The position numbers were made by a program, and so were the translations under genes. Under the pieces are notes generated by a model. That model had not been told where the DNA came from. It saw only the letters and a list, made by a program, of their open reading frames with translations, and did not search any database. A stretch of DNA of 64,000 nucleotides from Falsihalocynthiibacter sp042445055 (GTDB lineage: Bacteria; Pseudomonadota; Alphaproteobacteria; Rhodobacterales; Rhodobacteraceae), in contig NZ_CP170339.1 in the NCBI RefSeq assembly GCF_042445055.1, positions 186,001 to 250,000 on the forward strand. The letters run 5' to 3'. Of this stretch, positions 17,004 through 25,320 are shown piece by piece; position 1 is the stretch's first letter; every line of letters starts with the position of its first letter.

Positions 17004-19136
17004 ATGTTTAACGAAACAAAGAAATCTATGCAGTGGGGCGACGAAACGCTCACACTCGAAACGGGTAAAGTTGCCCGCCAAGCCGACGGTTCGGTAATCG
17101 CCACTTTGGGTGAGACCTCGGTTATGGCCAACGTTACTTTTGCAAAAGAGCAAAAGCCGGGCCAAGACTTTTTCCCGCTTACCGTCCATTATGGCGAGAA
17201 ATACTATGCTGCCGGTAAAGTTCCTGGTGGCTTCTTCAAACGCGAAGCGCGTCCGACTGAAAAAGAGACGCTGACAAGCCGTCTTATCGACCGTCCGATC
17301 CGTCCGCTTTTCGTACCTGGCTTCAAGAACGAAGTTCTCTTGATCTGTACAGTTCTGAGCCATGACCTTGTGAATGATCCCGACATCGTTGCGATGATTG
17401 CGGCGTCTGCGGCGCTTACGATTTCAGGTGCGCCATTCATGGGCCCAATCGGTGCGGCACGTGTTGGTTATGTTGATGGCGAATACACACTGAACCCATC
17501 ATGCGATGACATGCACGAGCTTCGCAACAACCCAGAGCAGCGTCTTGATCTCGTTGTTGCGGGTACAAAAGAAGCCGTGATGATGGTTGAGTCCGAAGCA
17601 TACGAACTCTCCGAAGAAGAGATGCTTGGTGCGGTCAAATTCGCACATGACTCTTTCCAGCCTGTGATCGACCTGATCATTGATCTTGCAGAAGATTGCG
17701 CCAAAGAGCCATTCGACTTCCAAGCGCCTGACTATTCCGAGCTGTTCAAAGCAGCTATGGCTGCTGGCGAAGACAAAATGCGCGCAGCCTATGCGATCAC
17801 TGACAAGCAAGAGCGCACAACTGCTGTTGCCGAAGCACGTGAAGCAATCAAAGCAGCCCTCACAGAAGAACAGCTTGAGGACGAGAACCTTGGTTCCGCG
17901 CTTAAGAAAGTTGAGTCCACAATCCTTCGTGGCGACGTTGTCAAAACTGGCAAGCGCATCGACGGTCGTGACACAACAACTGTTCGTCCGATCACTTCCG
18001 AAACTGGCTTGCTTCCACGTACGCACGGTTCTGCGTTGTTTACACGTGGCGAAACTCAGGGCCTCGTTGTTACAACACTCGGCACTGGCGACGATGAGCA
18101 AATGATCGACGCGCTGACAGGTACATACCGCAGCAACTTTATCCTGCACTACAACTTCCCTCCCTACTCTGTAGGTGAAGTTGGTCGCTTTGGCTTTACT
18201 GGTCGCCGCGAAATCGGTCACGGTAAACTTGCATGGCGCGCGCTTCAGGCTGTTCTGCCTGCGCCGACTGATTTCCCATACACCGTTCGCGTTGTATCCG
18301 AGATCACAGAGTCCAACGGTTCGTCCTCTATGGCTTCCGTTTGTGGCGGCTCGCTTTCCATGATGGACGCTGGCGTTCCATTGAAAGCACCGGTTGCTGG
18401 TGTTGCGATGGGTCTTATCCTTGAGGATGATGGCTCTTATGCGATCCTGACAGACATCCTTGGTGACGAAGACCACCTCGGCGACATGGACTTCAAAGTT
18501 GCTGGTACAGAAGCCGGGATCACATCCCTGCAGATGGACATCAAAGTTGCAGGCATCACCCAAGAGATTATGGAAAAAGCCTTGGCACAAGCCAAAGCAG
18601 GTCGTCAGCATATCCTCGGTGAGATGTCGAACGCTCTGACAGAAGCAAGCGAATTCTCGGCGCACGCTCCTCGCATTGAAACAATGCAGGTTCCAACAGA
18701 CAAGATCCGTGAAGTGATCGGTTCTGGTGGTAAAGTGATCCGCGAAATCGTCGAGACTTCTGGCGCGAAAGTGGACATCAACGACGATGGCGTGATCAAG
18801 ATCGCATCTGCCAACGCCGAAGCAATCCAAAAAGCCTACGACATGATCCACTCGATCGTTGCCGAGCCAGAAGCAGGCGCGGTTTACAACGGTAAAGTTG
18901 TTAAGATCGTTGATTTCGGAGCATTCGTGAACTTCTTTGGTAAGCGCGATGGTCTGGTACACGTTTCTCAGATCGAGAACCGTCGTCTGAACCACCCATC
19001 CGACGTACTCAAAGAAGGTCAGGACGTGAAAGTGAAGCTCTTGGGCTTTGACGATCGCGGCAAAGTTCGCCTGTCGATGAAAGTTGTCGATCAGGAAACT
19101 GGCGAAGAGATCGTCGAAGAGAAAAAAGAAGCTTAA
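17004..19136 (+). CDS. pnp: Polyribonucleotide nucleotidyltransferase (PNPase)
   Basis: A 710-aa phosphorolytic 3'-5' exoribonuclease, degradosome-type. Two RNase PH domains flank an all-helical linker (first at about residues 1-215, second at about 310-540). They are followed by a KH domain (IREVIGSGGKVIREI, near 565) and an S1 domain (GKVVKIVDFGAFVNFF, near 630). The acidic C-terminus is normal. Codon use (GTT, ACA, CGT, GCA) differs visibly from most neighbours, as expected for high expression. It is followed by a strong terminator. Confidence 0.98.
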   Translation: MFNETKKSMQWGDETLTLETGKVARQADGSVIATLGETSVMANVTFAKEQKPGQDFFPLTVHYGEKYYAAGKVPGGFFKREARPTEKETLTSRLIDRPIRPLFVPGFKNEVLLICTVLSHDLVNDPDIVAMIAASAALTISGAPFMGPIGAARVGYVDGEYTLNPSCDDMHELRNNPEQRLDLVVAGTKEAVMMVESEAYELSEEEMLGAVKFAHDSFQPVIDLIIDLAEDCAKEPFDFQAPDYSELFKAAMAAGEDKMRAAYAITDKQERTTAVAEAREAIKAALTEEQLEDENLGSALKKVESTILRGDVVKTGKRIDGRDTTTVRPITSETGLLPRTHGSALFTRGETQGLVVTTLGTGDDEQMIDALTGTYRSNFILHYNFPPYSVGEVGRFGFTGRREIGHGKLAWRALQAVLPAPTDFPYTVRVVSEITESNGSSSMASVCGGSLSMMDAGVPLKAPVAGVAMGLILEDDGSYAILTDILGDEDHLGDMDFKVAGTEAGITSLQMDIKVAGITQEIMEKALAQAKAGRQHILGEMSNALTEASEFSAHAPRIETMQVPTDKIREVIGSGGKVIREIVETSGAKVDINDDGVIKIASANAEAIQKAYDMIHSIVAEPEAGAVYNGKVVKIVDFGAFVNFFGKRDGLVHVSQIENRRLNHPSDVLKEGQDVKVKLLGFDDRGKVRLSMKVVDQETGEEIVEEKKEA

Positions 19137-19154
19137 GCCTTAGCGCTTACAAGA

Positions 19155-19193
19155 AAGGCCCCGAAGTTCGCGCTTCGGGGCCTTTTGCTTTTG
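19155..19193 (+). terminator. Rho-independent terminator after pnp, probably bidirectional
   Basis: A perfect 12-bp stem AAGGCCCCGAAG / CTTCGGGGCCTT (19155-19166 with 19173-19184) with loop TTCGCG is followed by TTGCTTTT. On the other strand the stem is followed by TCTTG only, so termination of the convergent peroxiredoxin gene is possible but weaker. Confidence 0.9.
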
Positions 19194-19209
19194 TAAACTT
19201 AGAAACGAA

Positions 19210-19857
19210 TTAGAGTTTCGTTGTACGCAGATATGGGAAGTGAGTTGTGAACTCACCAAACTTTGCCTTTGCGTCTTCGTCACTAACTGCCGCAGGGATC
19301 ACAACATCACCACCTGGCGTCCAGTTCGCAGGTGTCGCAACGCCTTTGCCGGCTGCGGTTTGCAACGCATCAAGCGCACGCAGAATTTCAGCAAAGTTAC
19401 GACCAACGTTCATGGGGTAAGTCATCGACAAGAGAAGCTTCTTGTCTGGCGAAATGATGAACACCGAACGCACCGTCGCGCTATCGTTAGGGGTGCGGCC
19501 GTCGGGAAGGTATGCCTCGGCGGGGAGCATGTCATATGCCTTTGAAACGGCAAGGCCCTCATCTGCGATGATCGGGAACCCCGCAGATGTTCCTGCGAAT
19601 TTTTCAATGTCGCCTTTCCACTTTTTGTGGTCTTCGACACCGTCAACCGACACGCCGATCACTTTGGTGTTGCGCTTTTTCCACTCATCAGCAAGCTGCG
19701 CAACCGCACCAAATTCAGTTGTGCAAACAGGTGTGAAATCTTTGGGATGGCTAAACAGGATCGCGTAGGAATCGCCAATCCAGTCGTGGAATGAAATCTC
19801 ACCTTCGCTGGTTTGAGCCTTAAAATCTGGGACAGTATCGTTAATGCGCAATGCCAT
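19210..19857 (-). CDS. 1-Cys peroxiredoxin (Prx6 type)
   Basis: A 215-aa thiol peroxidase. The peroxidatic Cys45 sits in DFTPVCTTEFG, and it is the only cysteine in the protein, which makes it a 1-Cys enzyme. The long C-terminal domain (about residues 160-215) is the Prx6-type dimerisation region. It reduces hydrogen and alkyl peroxides; the reductant is not evident. It is the last gene of a minus-strand run with rluA-like, GFA, methionine-sulfoxide reductase-like and thiolase genes. Confidence 0.94.
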   Translation of the reverse strand: MALRINDTVPDFKAQTSEGEISFHDWIGDSYAILFSHPKDFTPVCTTEFGAVAQLADEWKKRNTKVIGVSVDGVEDHKKWKGDIEKFAGTSAGFPIIADEGLAVSKAYDMLPAEAYLPDGRTPNDSATVRSVFIISPDKKLLLSMTYPMNVGRNFAEILRALDALQTAAGKGVATPANWTPGGDVVIPAAVSDEDAKAKFGEFTTHFPYLRTTKL

Positions 19858-19946
19858 TTTAGTCTCCTACAAAGTTGCTGTTGGGAAACATATAGGCCCC
19901 TAGGGAACGCAAATCCATGGGCTAGCGTCAGAATATGATCTTCGGC

Positions 19947-20594
19947 CTAAAACGGGCACTTAGCGCGAAAGCGTTGCCCCTCGCCGCCCTCGGGATGACG
20001 GAGGCGCAATTCCTCGGCGTGCAACATAAGTCGCGGCGCATCGCGGGCCTCGCCTGTCGCATAAAACGGGTCGCCTAGAATGGGGTGCCCGATCTCGCGC
20101 ATATGCACACGCAACTGGTGGCTACGGCCCGTTTTGGGGAACAGCCGAACACGCGTTGTGTTGTCTTCATAGCGCACAACGCGCCAGTCGGTGATGGCCT
20201 GTTTGCCCGTTTCAAAATTCACATGCTGAAGCGGGCGGTTGGGCCAGTCCACGATGAGCGGCAAGTCTACAGTTCCGGTTTTTTCGGCAATGTGCCCGAA
20301 GACGCGCGCGACGTAGGTTTTCTTGGTTTGCCGCTTCTCAAACTGAAGCCCGATATGGCGTTGCGCATGTGCGGTGAGCGCAAAAATCATAACACCCGAG
20401 GTATCGCGATCCAGACGATGGATCAAAAGCGCATCCGCGAACGCCGCCTGAACCCGCGCAAGAAGGCAGTCGGCGAGGTGTTCGCCCTTCCCCGGCACAG
20501 AAAGAAGCCCCGAAGGCTTGTTCACCACCAAGAGGTGCTGATCCATGTGCAAAATATCAAGCGGATCATTCGGGGGGTTATAGTCATCACTCAT
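19947..20594 (-). CDS. RluA-family pseudouridine synthase
   Basis: A 215-aa enzyme with catalytic motif HRLDRDTSGVMIF (active-site Asp) and C-terminal KTGRSHQLRVH. There is no S4 domain, and the length fits the RluA subtype acting on 23S rRNA U746 and tRNA U32. Exact specificity cannot be set from sequence alone. It lies 21 nt after the GFA gene on the same strand. Confidence 0.9.
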   Translation of the reverse strand: MSDDYNPPNDPLDILHMDQHLLVVNKPSGLLSVPGKGEHLADCLLARVQAAFADALLIHRLDRDTSGVMIFALTAHAQRHIGLQFEKRQTKKTYVARVFGHIAEKTGTVDLPLIVDWPNRPLQHVNFETGKQAITDWRVVRYEDNTTRVRLFPKTGRSHQLRVHMREIGHPILGDPFYATGEARDAPRLMLHAEELRLRHPEGGEGQRFRAKCPF

Positions 20595-20615
20595 GGGCGG
20601 GTGATATTTGAAAAG

Positions 20616-20996
20616 CTAGTATTTGGCCAGTTGTTCCGGCCCGTCCTCGATTTCATAATAATCTCCCTTGTCCGCCACAAAGATATGCGCCCGAATTTTC
20701 ATATCTGTCGGCGGCTCAAGTGCGCCCATGGCGACGGAAATGGTTGTTTCAGTGTCCATTTTCCAGAAAAGGGAACTTCCACACGCATTACAGAACCCGC
20801 GCTTGGCGTAATCCGAGGAGCGAAACCAAGTAAGCGTCGATGATTTCGTAAGCTTTAGGCCCGACTCCACTGCCTGCGCCGCACACCAGTAATGGCCAGA
20901 TGTCTTGCGGCATTGGCTACAGTGGCACGCCACAGGTGGGTTGAGCGCACCTTCAATCTCAAAGGCCACCTCGCCGCAAAGACAACTTCCTTTCAT
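20616..20996 (-). CDS. GFA family protein (CENP-V/glutathione-dependent formaldehyde-activating type)
   Basis: A 126-aa zinc-binding protein. The cysteine pattern SCLCGEVAF, ACHCSQCRK and FCNACGSSLF matches the two-zinc fold of the GFA (DUF636) family. The family name comes from one S-hydroxymethylglutathione synthase, and most members have no shown activity. It follows the GAF/methionine-sulfoxide reductase-like gene by 11 nt. Confidence 0.92.
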   Translation of the reverse strand: MKGSCLCGEVAFEIEGALNPPVACHCSQCRKTSGHYWCAAQAVESGLKLTKSSTLTWFRSSDYAKRGFCNACGSSLFWKMDTETTISVAMGALEPPTDMKIRAHIFVADKGDYYEIEDGPEQLAKY

Positions 20997-21007
20997 GGGC
21001 TTACTCC

Positions 21008-21463
21008 CTACACGTCACCAAATACATCCGCCAAAATGCCAGCAATAGAGTCTGCATCCGTTTGGTTGAATGCGTCTGGCTGATCGCTGTCGATATCAAA
21101 CACACCGATCAAACGGCCACCTTTGCCGATCACCGGCAATACAAGCTCGGATCTTGTGCTACTTGCGCAAGCGATGTGCCCCTCAAATGCGTGCACGTCG
21201 GGGACAAGCTGCACCTCTTGTGAACGTGCCGCTGCCCCACATACCCCGCGCGAGAACGGTATTTGCAAACAACCGTGCCCCCCTTGATAAGGACCGATTT
21301 TCAGCAAGTCGTAACCCACGTTCCGATAGAACCCCGTCCAGTCAAAACGGGCATCCGAATGGTGCACTTCGCAGGTGACCGTTGCCATGAGGGCGACCTC
21401 ATCTGTCTCGCCGTCTGTCAGGCTCGCGATCGTTTTGGCGAGCGTTGAATAATCCACCGTCAT
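21008..21463 (-). CDS. GAF-domain protein, likely free methionine-(R)-sulfoxide reductase
   Basis: A 151-aa single GAF domain. It has the fRMsr hallmarks: FDWTGFYRNVG, GPYQGGHGCLQIPFSRGVCG, DVHAFEGHIACASSTRSE and a C-terminal DIDSD. The three cysteines of the catalytic/resolving system are present. It would reduce free Met-R-sulfoxide. The start overlaps the thiolase stop as ATGA (21460-21463), an unusual pairing that shows tight translational coupling. Confidence 0.9.
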   Translation of the reverse strand: MTVDYSTLAKTIASLTDGETDEVALMATVTCEVHHSDARFDWTGFYRNVGYDLLKIGPYQGGHGCLQIPFSRGVCGAAARSQEVQLVPDVHAFEGHIACASSTRSELVLPVIGKGGRLIGVFDIDSDQPDAFNQTDADSIAGILADVFGDV

Positions 21464-22638
21464 GGTCGTTCAATTGCGATGGCTGTGCCCTCGCCTCCGC
21501 CGATACAGATCGCCGCGACGCCACGCTTTAGCCCGCGCGCCTCAAGTGCGTTCAGAAGCGTCACAATAATCCGCGCCCCCGATGCACCGATCGGGTGGCC
21601 CAGCGCGCAGGCCCCGCCGTTCACGTTCAACTTGTCATGGGGTACGCCCATCTCTGCCATGAAGGCCATAGGAACAACTGCAAAGGCCTCATTGACCTCC
21701 CAAAGATCCACATCCTCAACGCTCCACCCCAAGCGATCCAACAGCTTTTGCGCAGCGGGCACCGGCGCGGTGGTGAACCAACCCGGAGCTTGGGCATGGC
21801 TCGCGTGGCCAAGGATACGCGCCCGAACAGGTAGGCCCTTGGCCGCAGCAGTCTCGGCATCAGCCAGAACAAGCGCCGCTGCACCATCGGAAATCGATGA
21901 CGCATTCGCCGCAGTAACAGTGCCGTCCTTGCGAAACGCAGGGCGCAACGTCGGAATTTTTTCGGGCCGCGCCTTAGCTGGCTGTTCGTCATGATCAACC
22001 ACGGTCTCTCCACGGCGTGTTTTTACGGTGACGGGGGTAATCTCTTTGGCAAAACCACCTGACTCATGCGCAGCAATGGCACGTGAGAGTGAAGAAAGCG
22101 CGAACGCGTCCTGCGCCTCGCGGGTGAATTGGTATTTCTCTGCGCAATCTTCCGCAAACGTCCCCATAAGGCGACCTTTGTCATACGCATCTTCGAGGCC
22201 ATCTAGGAACATAGAATCTACGACCTGACCATGCCCAATACGTGCGCCGCCTCGCATCTTGGGGAGTAAGTAGGGCGCGAGCGTCATGCTCTCCATGCCA
22301 CCTGTAACCACGATATCGGACTGTCCCAATGCAACCTGATCGAAACCGACCATCGTCGTTTTCATGCCAGATCCACACATCTTGTTAAGGGTCGTCGCTG
22401 GCACTTCATCGCCAAGACCAGCGGCAAATCCCGCCTGACGCGCGGGCGCCTGTCCCTGACCCGCTCCGAGCACACAACCCATCAGCAATTCCTGAACGTC
22501 AGATGTCTCTACTTGTGCACCTTCCAGCGCCGCTTTTATCGCCGCTCCGCCCAAATCGGCAGCGGGCACATCCGCAAAGTCCCCCTGAAGGCCCGCCATC
22601 GGCGTGCGTGCGGCCCCTGTAATTACAACTTCTCTCAT
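21460..22638 (-). CDS. Thiolase, acetyl-CoA C-acetyltransferase-like
   Basis: A 392-aa thiolase. The nucleophile Cys is in NKMCGSGMKTT, the catalytic His in NVNGGACALGHPIGASG, and the second Cys in CIGGGEGTA. An open frame extends 100 codons upstream to 22938, but it would run into the divergent STAS gene, and AAAGGG lies 9 nt before the ATG at 22638. It condenses or cleaves acyl-CoAs; whether for beta-oxidation or acetoacetyl-CoA formation is not decidable. It is coupled to the downstream fRMsr gene. Confidence 0.93.
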   Translation of the reverse strand: MREVVITGAARTPMAGLQGDFADVPAADLGGAAIKAALEGAQVETSDVQELLMGCVLGAGQGQAPARQAGFAAGLGDEVPATTLNKMCGSGMKTTMVGFDQVALGQSDIVVTGGMESMTLAPYLLPKMRGGARIGHGQVVDSMFLDGLEDAYDKGRLMGTFAEDCAEKYQFTREAQDAFALSSLSRAIAAHESGGFAKEITPVTVKTRRGETVVDHDEQPAKARPEKIPTLRPAFRKDGTVTAANASSISDGAAALVLADAETAAAKGLPVRARILGHASHAQAPGWFTTAPVPAAQKLLDRLGWSVEDVDLWEVNEAFAVVPMAFMAEMGVPHDKLNVNGGACALGHPIGASGARIIVTLLNALEARGLKRGVAAICIGGGEGTAIAIERP

Positions 22639-22675
22639 GGGAATACCCTTTTTTCTGGCGCTCTCTCGAAAATGC

Positions 22676-22689
22676 TTACCGAATGGTAA
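22676..22689. promoter_or_regulatory. Operator-like dyad between thiolase and STAS genes
   Basis: TTACC-GAAT-GGTAA is a perfect 5-bp inverted repeat with 4-bp spacer in the 96-bp divergent intergenic region, 38 bp before the thiolase start and 46 bp before the STAS start. The size fits a TetR/LacI-type operator half-site pair, but no regulator gene is adjacent. Confidence 0.35.
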
Positions 22690-22734
22690 CGTCTGCCGTC
22701 TACCCTCGTGCGTATCAATTATCGGAGATTGAAC

Positions 22735-23067
22735 GTGGATATTTCGACTCTTAACACAAAAAACACTCTCGTCGCTCGCGTAGAAGCCGCGCGCATTGAT
22801 TCCGCCGCTGCGGTGCAATTCAAAGATAAAATGCGCGAAATAACGGAAAACGGCGAGGCAAGAGTTGTTCTCGACCTTTCGAATGTCACGTTTTTGGACA
22901 GTAGCGGACTCGGCGCGGTGGTTGCGGCGATGAAGCAACTAGGCACGAATCGCCGACTAGATATCGCTGGATTGACGCCCGCAGTTGGTAAAGTTTTCAA
23001 ACTCACGCGGATGGATACGGTTTTTCAAATCTATAACAGTGCCGAAGAAGCATTAAGCAACGCGTAG
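22735..23067 (+). CDS. STAS-domain anti-sigma factor antagonist
   Basis: A 110-aa single STAS domain of SpoIIAA/RsbV type. The conserved LDSSGLGAVVAAMKQLG holds the phosphorylatable Ser (Ser56). The start is set at GTG 22735 because GGAG at 22724-22727 is 7 nt upstream; an in-frame GTG at 22708 has no such signal. It is followed 16 nt later by an RsbW-like kinase gene, so the two should form a partner-switching module. The cognate sigma factor and phosphatase are not in the window. Confidence 0.93.
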   Translation: MDISTLNTKNTLVARVEAARIDSAAAVQFKDKMREITENGEARVVLDLSNVTFLDSSGLGAVVAAMKQLGTNRRLDIAGLTPAVGKVFKLTRMDTVFQIYNSAEEALSNA

Positions 23068-23083
23068 CGGGCCACGAACCTAG

Positions 23084-23548
23084 ATGAGAGAACCTCTGGA
23101 TATGCCTGAGAAATGCGGCGCTTCTCCTCTTGAACTGACACTCGTGAGTGACGCGATGGATGTGCGCGCGACCATTCTCAAGCTGTTGGCCAAACTACGC
23201 GCGCTCAATTTCTCTGAGGCTGATTGCAGCAAGGTTGAGCTGGTCGTCGCGGAGGTATTGAACAACATCGTTGAGCATGCCTATCCTGATGGTGGGCGCG
23301 GGACGATACGCCTACGGATCGATTTCCAAGAATCCGCCCTTGCGTTTGAAGTCGTTGATCATGGATTGCCGATGCCGAACCGCTCGCTTCCCTCGGCGCA
23401 TATTCCAAAGCTTGAAAACGGCGCGAACCTTCCTGAAGGAGGCTGGGGATGGATGCTCATTCATGAGCTTTCCCACGACCTATCCTATGTCCGCACAGGG
23501 TGCGAAAACCGGCTTCGGTTCTGTCTGGGTTATCGTTGCCGCCCCTAA
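23084..23548 (+). CDS. RsbW-like ATP-binding protein (serine kinase/anti-sigma factor)
   Basis: A 154-aa GHKL-type ATPase. The N-box is EVLNNIVEHAYP, the G1 box DHGLPMP and the G2 region PEGGWGWMLIHEL. An alternative ATG at 23102 is possible; neither start has a clear ribosome-binding site. By family it would phosphorylate the upstream STAS protein and sequester a target, classically a sigma factor. The last residues after RLRFCL look non-conserved. Confidence 0.92.
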   Translation: MREPLDMPEKCGASPLELTLVSDAMDVRATILKLLAKLRALNFSEADCSKVELVVAEVLNNIVEHAYPDGGRGTIRLRIDFQESALAFEVVDHGLPMPNRSLPSAHIPKLENGANLPEGGWGWMLIHELSHDLSYVRTGCENRLRFCLGYRCRP

Positions 23549-23617
23549 ATTGCCCAATTCACTCCTTAGCGACGCCCAAAACGGGGATCATAGAAAAAGG
23601 GTAGCTAACAAAGCTTC

Positions 23618-23664
23618 CCTCGACGCTGTGGCAGATAGCCCCCACCTGATGCGCAGCGTCGAGG
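23618..23664 (+). repeat. Perfect 11-bp inverted repeat downstream of the kinase gene
   Basis: CCTCGACGCTG at 23618-23628 and CAGCGTCGAGG at 23654-23664 are exact reverse complements separated by 25 nt. It lies in the 191-bp gap between the RsbW-like gene and the gamma-glutamyltransferase-like gene. No T-run follows, so it is not a classical terminator. It could be an RNA structure at the end of the operon or a protein-binding dyad. I see no gene in the rest of the gap. Confidence 0.6.
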
Positions 23665-23739
23665 AACGATTAGCGCAAATCCACCTTGGAAATCCGGAAT
23701 CGCGAGTCTAGTCTACGCTTCTGAAACTAAGGAGTATTC

Positions 23740-25320
23740 ATGCGCGATTTTCACCTTCCTGGCCGTTCCCCTGTCTTTGCTCAAAATGGGATGTGCGCCA
23801 CATCGCACCCGTTGGCCGCGAAGATTGCCGTTCAAGTTCTCGAGTCGGGCGGTAATGCCGTGGATGCCGCGATTGCGGGTGCAGTGACATTAGGGATTTG
23901 CGAGCCGCAAATGACCGGTATTGGCGGCGATTGCTTTGTACTCCTCAAGCCCTCGGATAGTGACGAGGTCGTTGCGCTGAACGGTTCGGGCCGCGCTCCT
24001 GCGGGCCTATCCTCGGAAAAATTACGCGCCAAGGGGCTTAAGGCGATGCCTCTGAATACCGCGGATGCCGTTACGGTGCCCGGTGCAATTGATGCGTTCT
24101 GCAAGCTCTCCAAAGATTGGGGCAAGGTTGGCATCGCCGGCGCACTTGCACCTGCAATTCATTACGCAGAGGCGGGCGTACCCGTTGCGCCGCGCACTCA
24201 AAGCGACTGGAAGCTCGCCGAGAGCAGCCTTCAGGGTGTTGCGCGAGATTATTACCTTATCGACGGGAAATGCCCCGAAGTAGGGCAAGTATTCCGTTCT
24301 CCTGAACAAGCAGAGGTACTGCGCCGCATTGCGATTGACGGGCGCGATGCGTTCTACACCGGCGAAGTTGCCGAAGATATGGTGAGCTCGTTGAATGCGC
24401 TTGGCGGCACGCACACGCTTGATGATTTTGCCAACACGGCCTGTGATTATACGACCCCAGTATCGGGGACCTACAAGGATTTGGAACTCGTTGAGCATCC
24501 GCCGAACGGCCAAGGCGCGACGGCGATTTTGATGAACAACATCCTTAGCCATTTTGATATTGCGGGCATGGATGCCTTCGGAAGCCAGCGCGCGCATATC
24601 GAAGCAGAGGCAGCCAAACTTGCCTATGATGCCCGGAATCGGTTTATTTCCGATCCCGACCACATCCAGCGCCTCGCGCATATGCTTGCGCCCGAAACCG
24701 CATCTGATTTGGCTGCGCTGATTGATCCGAAGCGTGCTATGGCCTCTGCACAGAAGCTCAGCGAGTCTGTCCACAAGGACACAATCTATATCACGGTCGT
24801 TGATAAAGATTGCATGGCCGTTTCGCTCATTTACTCGATCTTCCACAGCTTTGGATCGGGACTTGCCTCTGATAAGTTCGGCATCCTATTTCAGAACCGC
24901 GGCGCTGGGTTCACCCTCGAAGAGGGGCACCCAAATGAAGCGGCAGGTGGCAAGCGCCCAATGCACACCATCATTCCCGGAATGCTCAAGAAGAACGGCA
25001 AGGTCATTATGCCATTCGGTGTAATGGGCGGCGCATATCAACCCAACGGACATGCGCGATTTGTCTCTAACCTTGTAGATTTCGGCATGCACCCACAACA
25101 AGCAATCGATGCGCCGCGCAGTTTCTCGGACGCTGGTGAGATGAAAGTTGAGAACGGATATTCCAACTCTGTACGTCAGGAACTTGCGGATCTCGGCCAC
25201 AACGTTGTCACGCCCGACACCGCGATTGGTGGCGCACAGGCGATCCTTATTGATGATGAAAATGGCGTGCTTCAGGGTGCATCAGACCCACGCAAGGACG
25301 GCTGTGCGCTGGGATATTAG
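23740..25320 (+). CDS. Gamma-glutamyltransferase family protein
   Basis: A 526-aa Ntn-hydrolase preceded by AAGGAG. It has no signal peptide, so it is probably cytoplasmic, unlike classical periplasmic GGT. The N-terminal half has GGNAVDAAIAGAVTLG and TGIGGDCFVLL. The predicted autoprocessing and nucleophile Thr is Thr348 in DTIYITVVD, followed by SFGSGL. The C-terminal half has GGKRPMHTIIPG and MGGAYQPNGH. The substrate is uncertain, since related proteins include hydrolases of other gamma-glutamyl or acyl compounds. Its stop overlaps the convergent hspQ stop. Confidence 0.9.
   Translation: MRDFHLPGRSPVFAQNGMCATSHPLAAKIAVQVLESGGNAVDAAIAGAVTLGICEPQMTGIGGDCFVLLKPSDSDEVVALNGSGRAPAGLSSEKLRAKGLKAMPLNTADAVTVPGAIDAFCKLSKDWGKVGIAGALAPAIHYAEAGVPVAPRTQSDWKLAESSLQGVARDYYLIDGKCPEVGQVFRSPEQAEVLRRIAIDGRDAFYTGEVAEDMVSSLNALGGTHTLDDFANTACDYTTPVSGTYKDLELVEHPPNGQGATAILMNNILSHFDIAGMDAFGSQRAHIEAEAAKLAYDARNRFISDPDHIQRLAHMLAPETASDLAALIDPKRAMASAQKLSESVHKDTIYITVVDKDCMAVSLIYSIFHSFGSGLASDKFGILFQNRGAGFTLEEGHPNEAAGGKRPMHTIIPGMLKKNGKVIMPFGVMGGAYQPNGHARFVSNLVDFGMHPQQAIDAPRSFSDAGEMKVENGYSNSVRQELADLGHNVVTPDTAIGGAQAILIDDENGVLQGASDPRKDGCALGY

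Noticed and set aside
17499..18995. 498-codon open frame antisense to pnp
   Set aside because: It lies wholly within a clearly conserved PNPase gene and its Cys/Phe/His-rich product looks like no protein family. The codon bias of pnp avoids antisense stops.
22639..22938. 100-codon N-terminal extension of the thiolase
   Set aside because: It would overlap the STAS gene on the other strand, has no thiolase similarity, and a good ribosome-binding site precedes the ATG at 22638.
23549..23711. Possible small gene or frameshifted C-terminus after the RsbW-like gene
   Set aside because: The open frame here is the end of a shadow frame that begins inside the kinase gene. No start with a ribosome-binding site was found, and the kinase already has a full domain.
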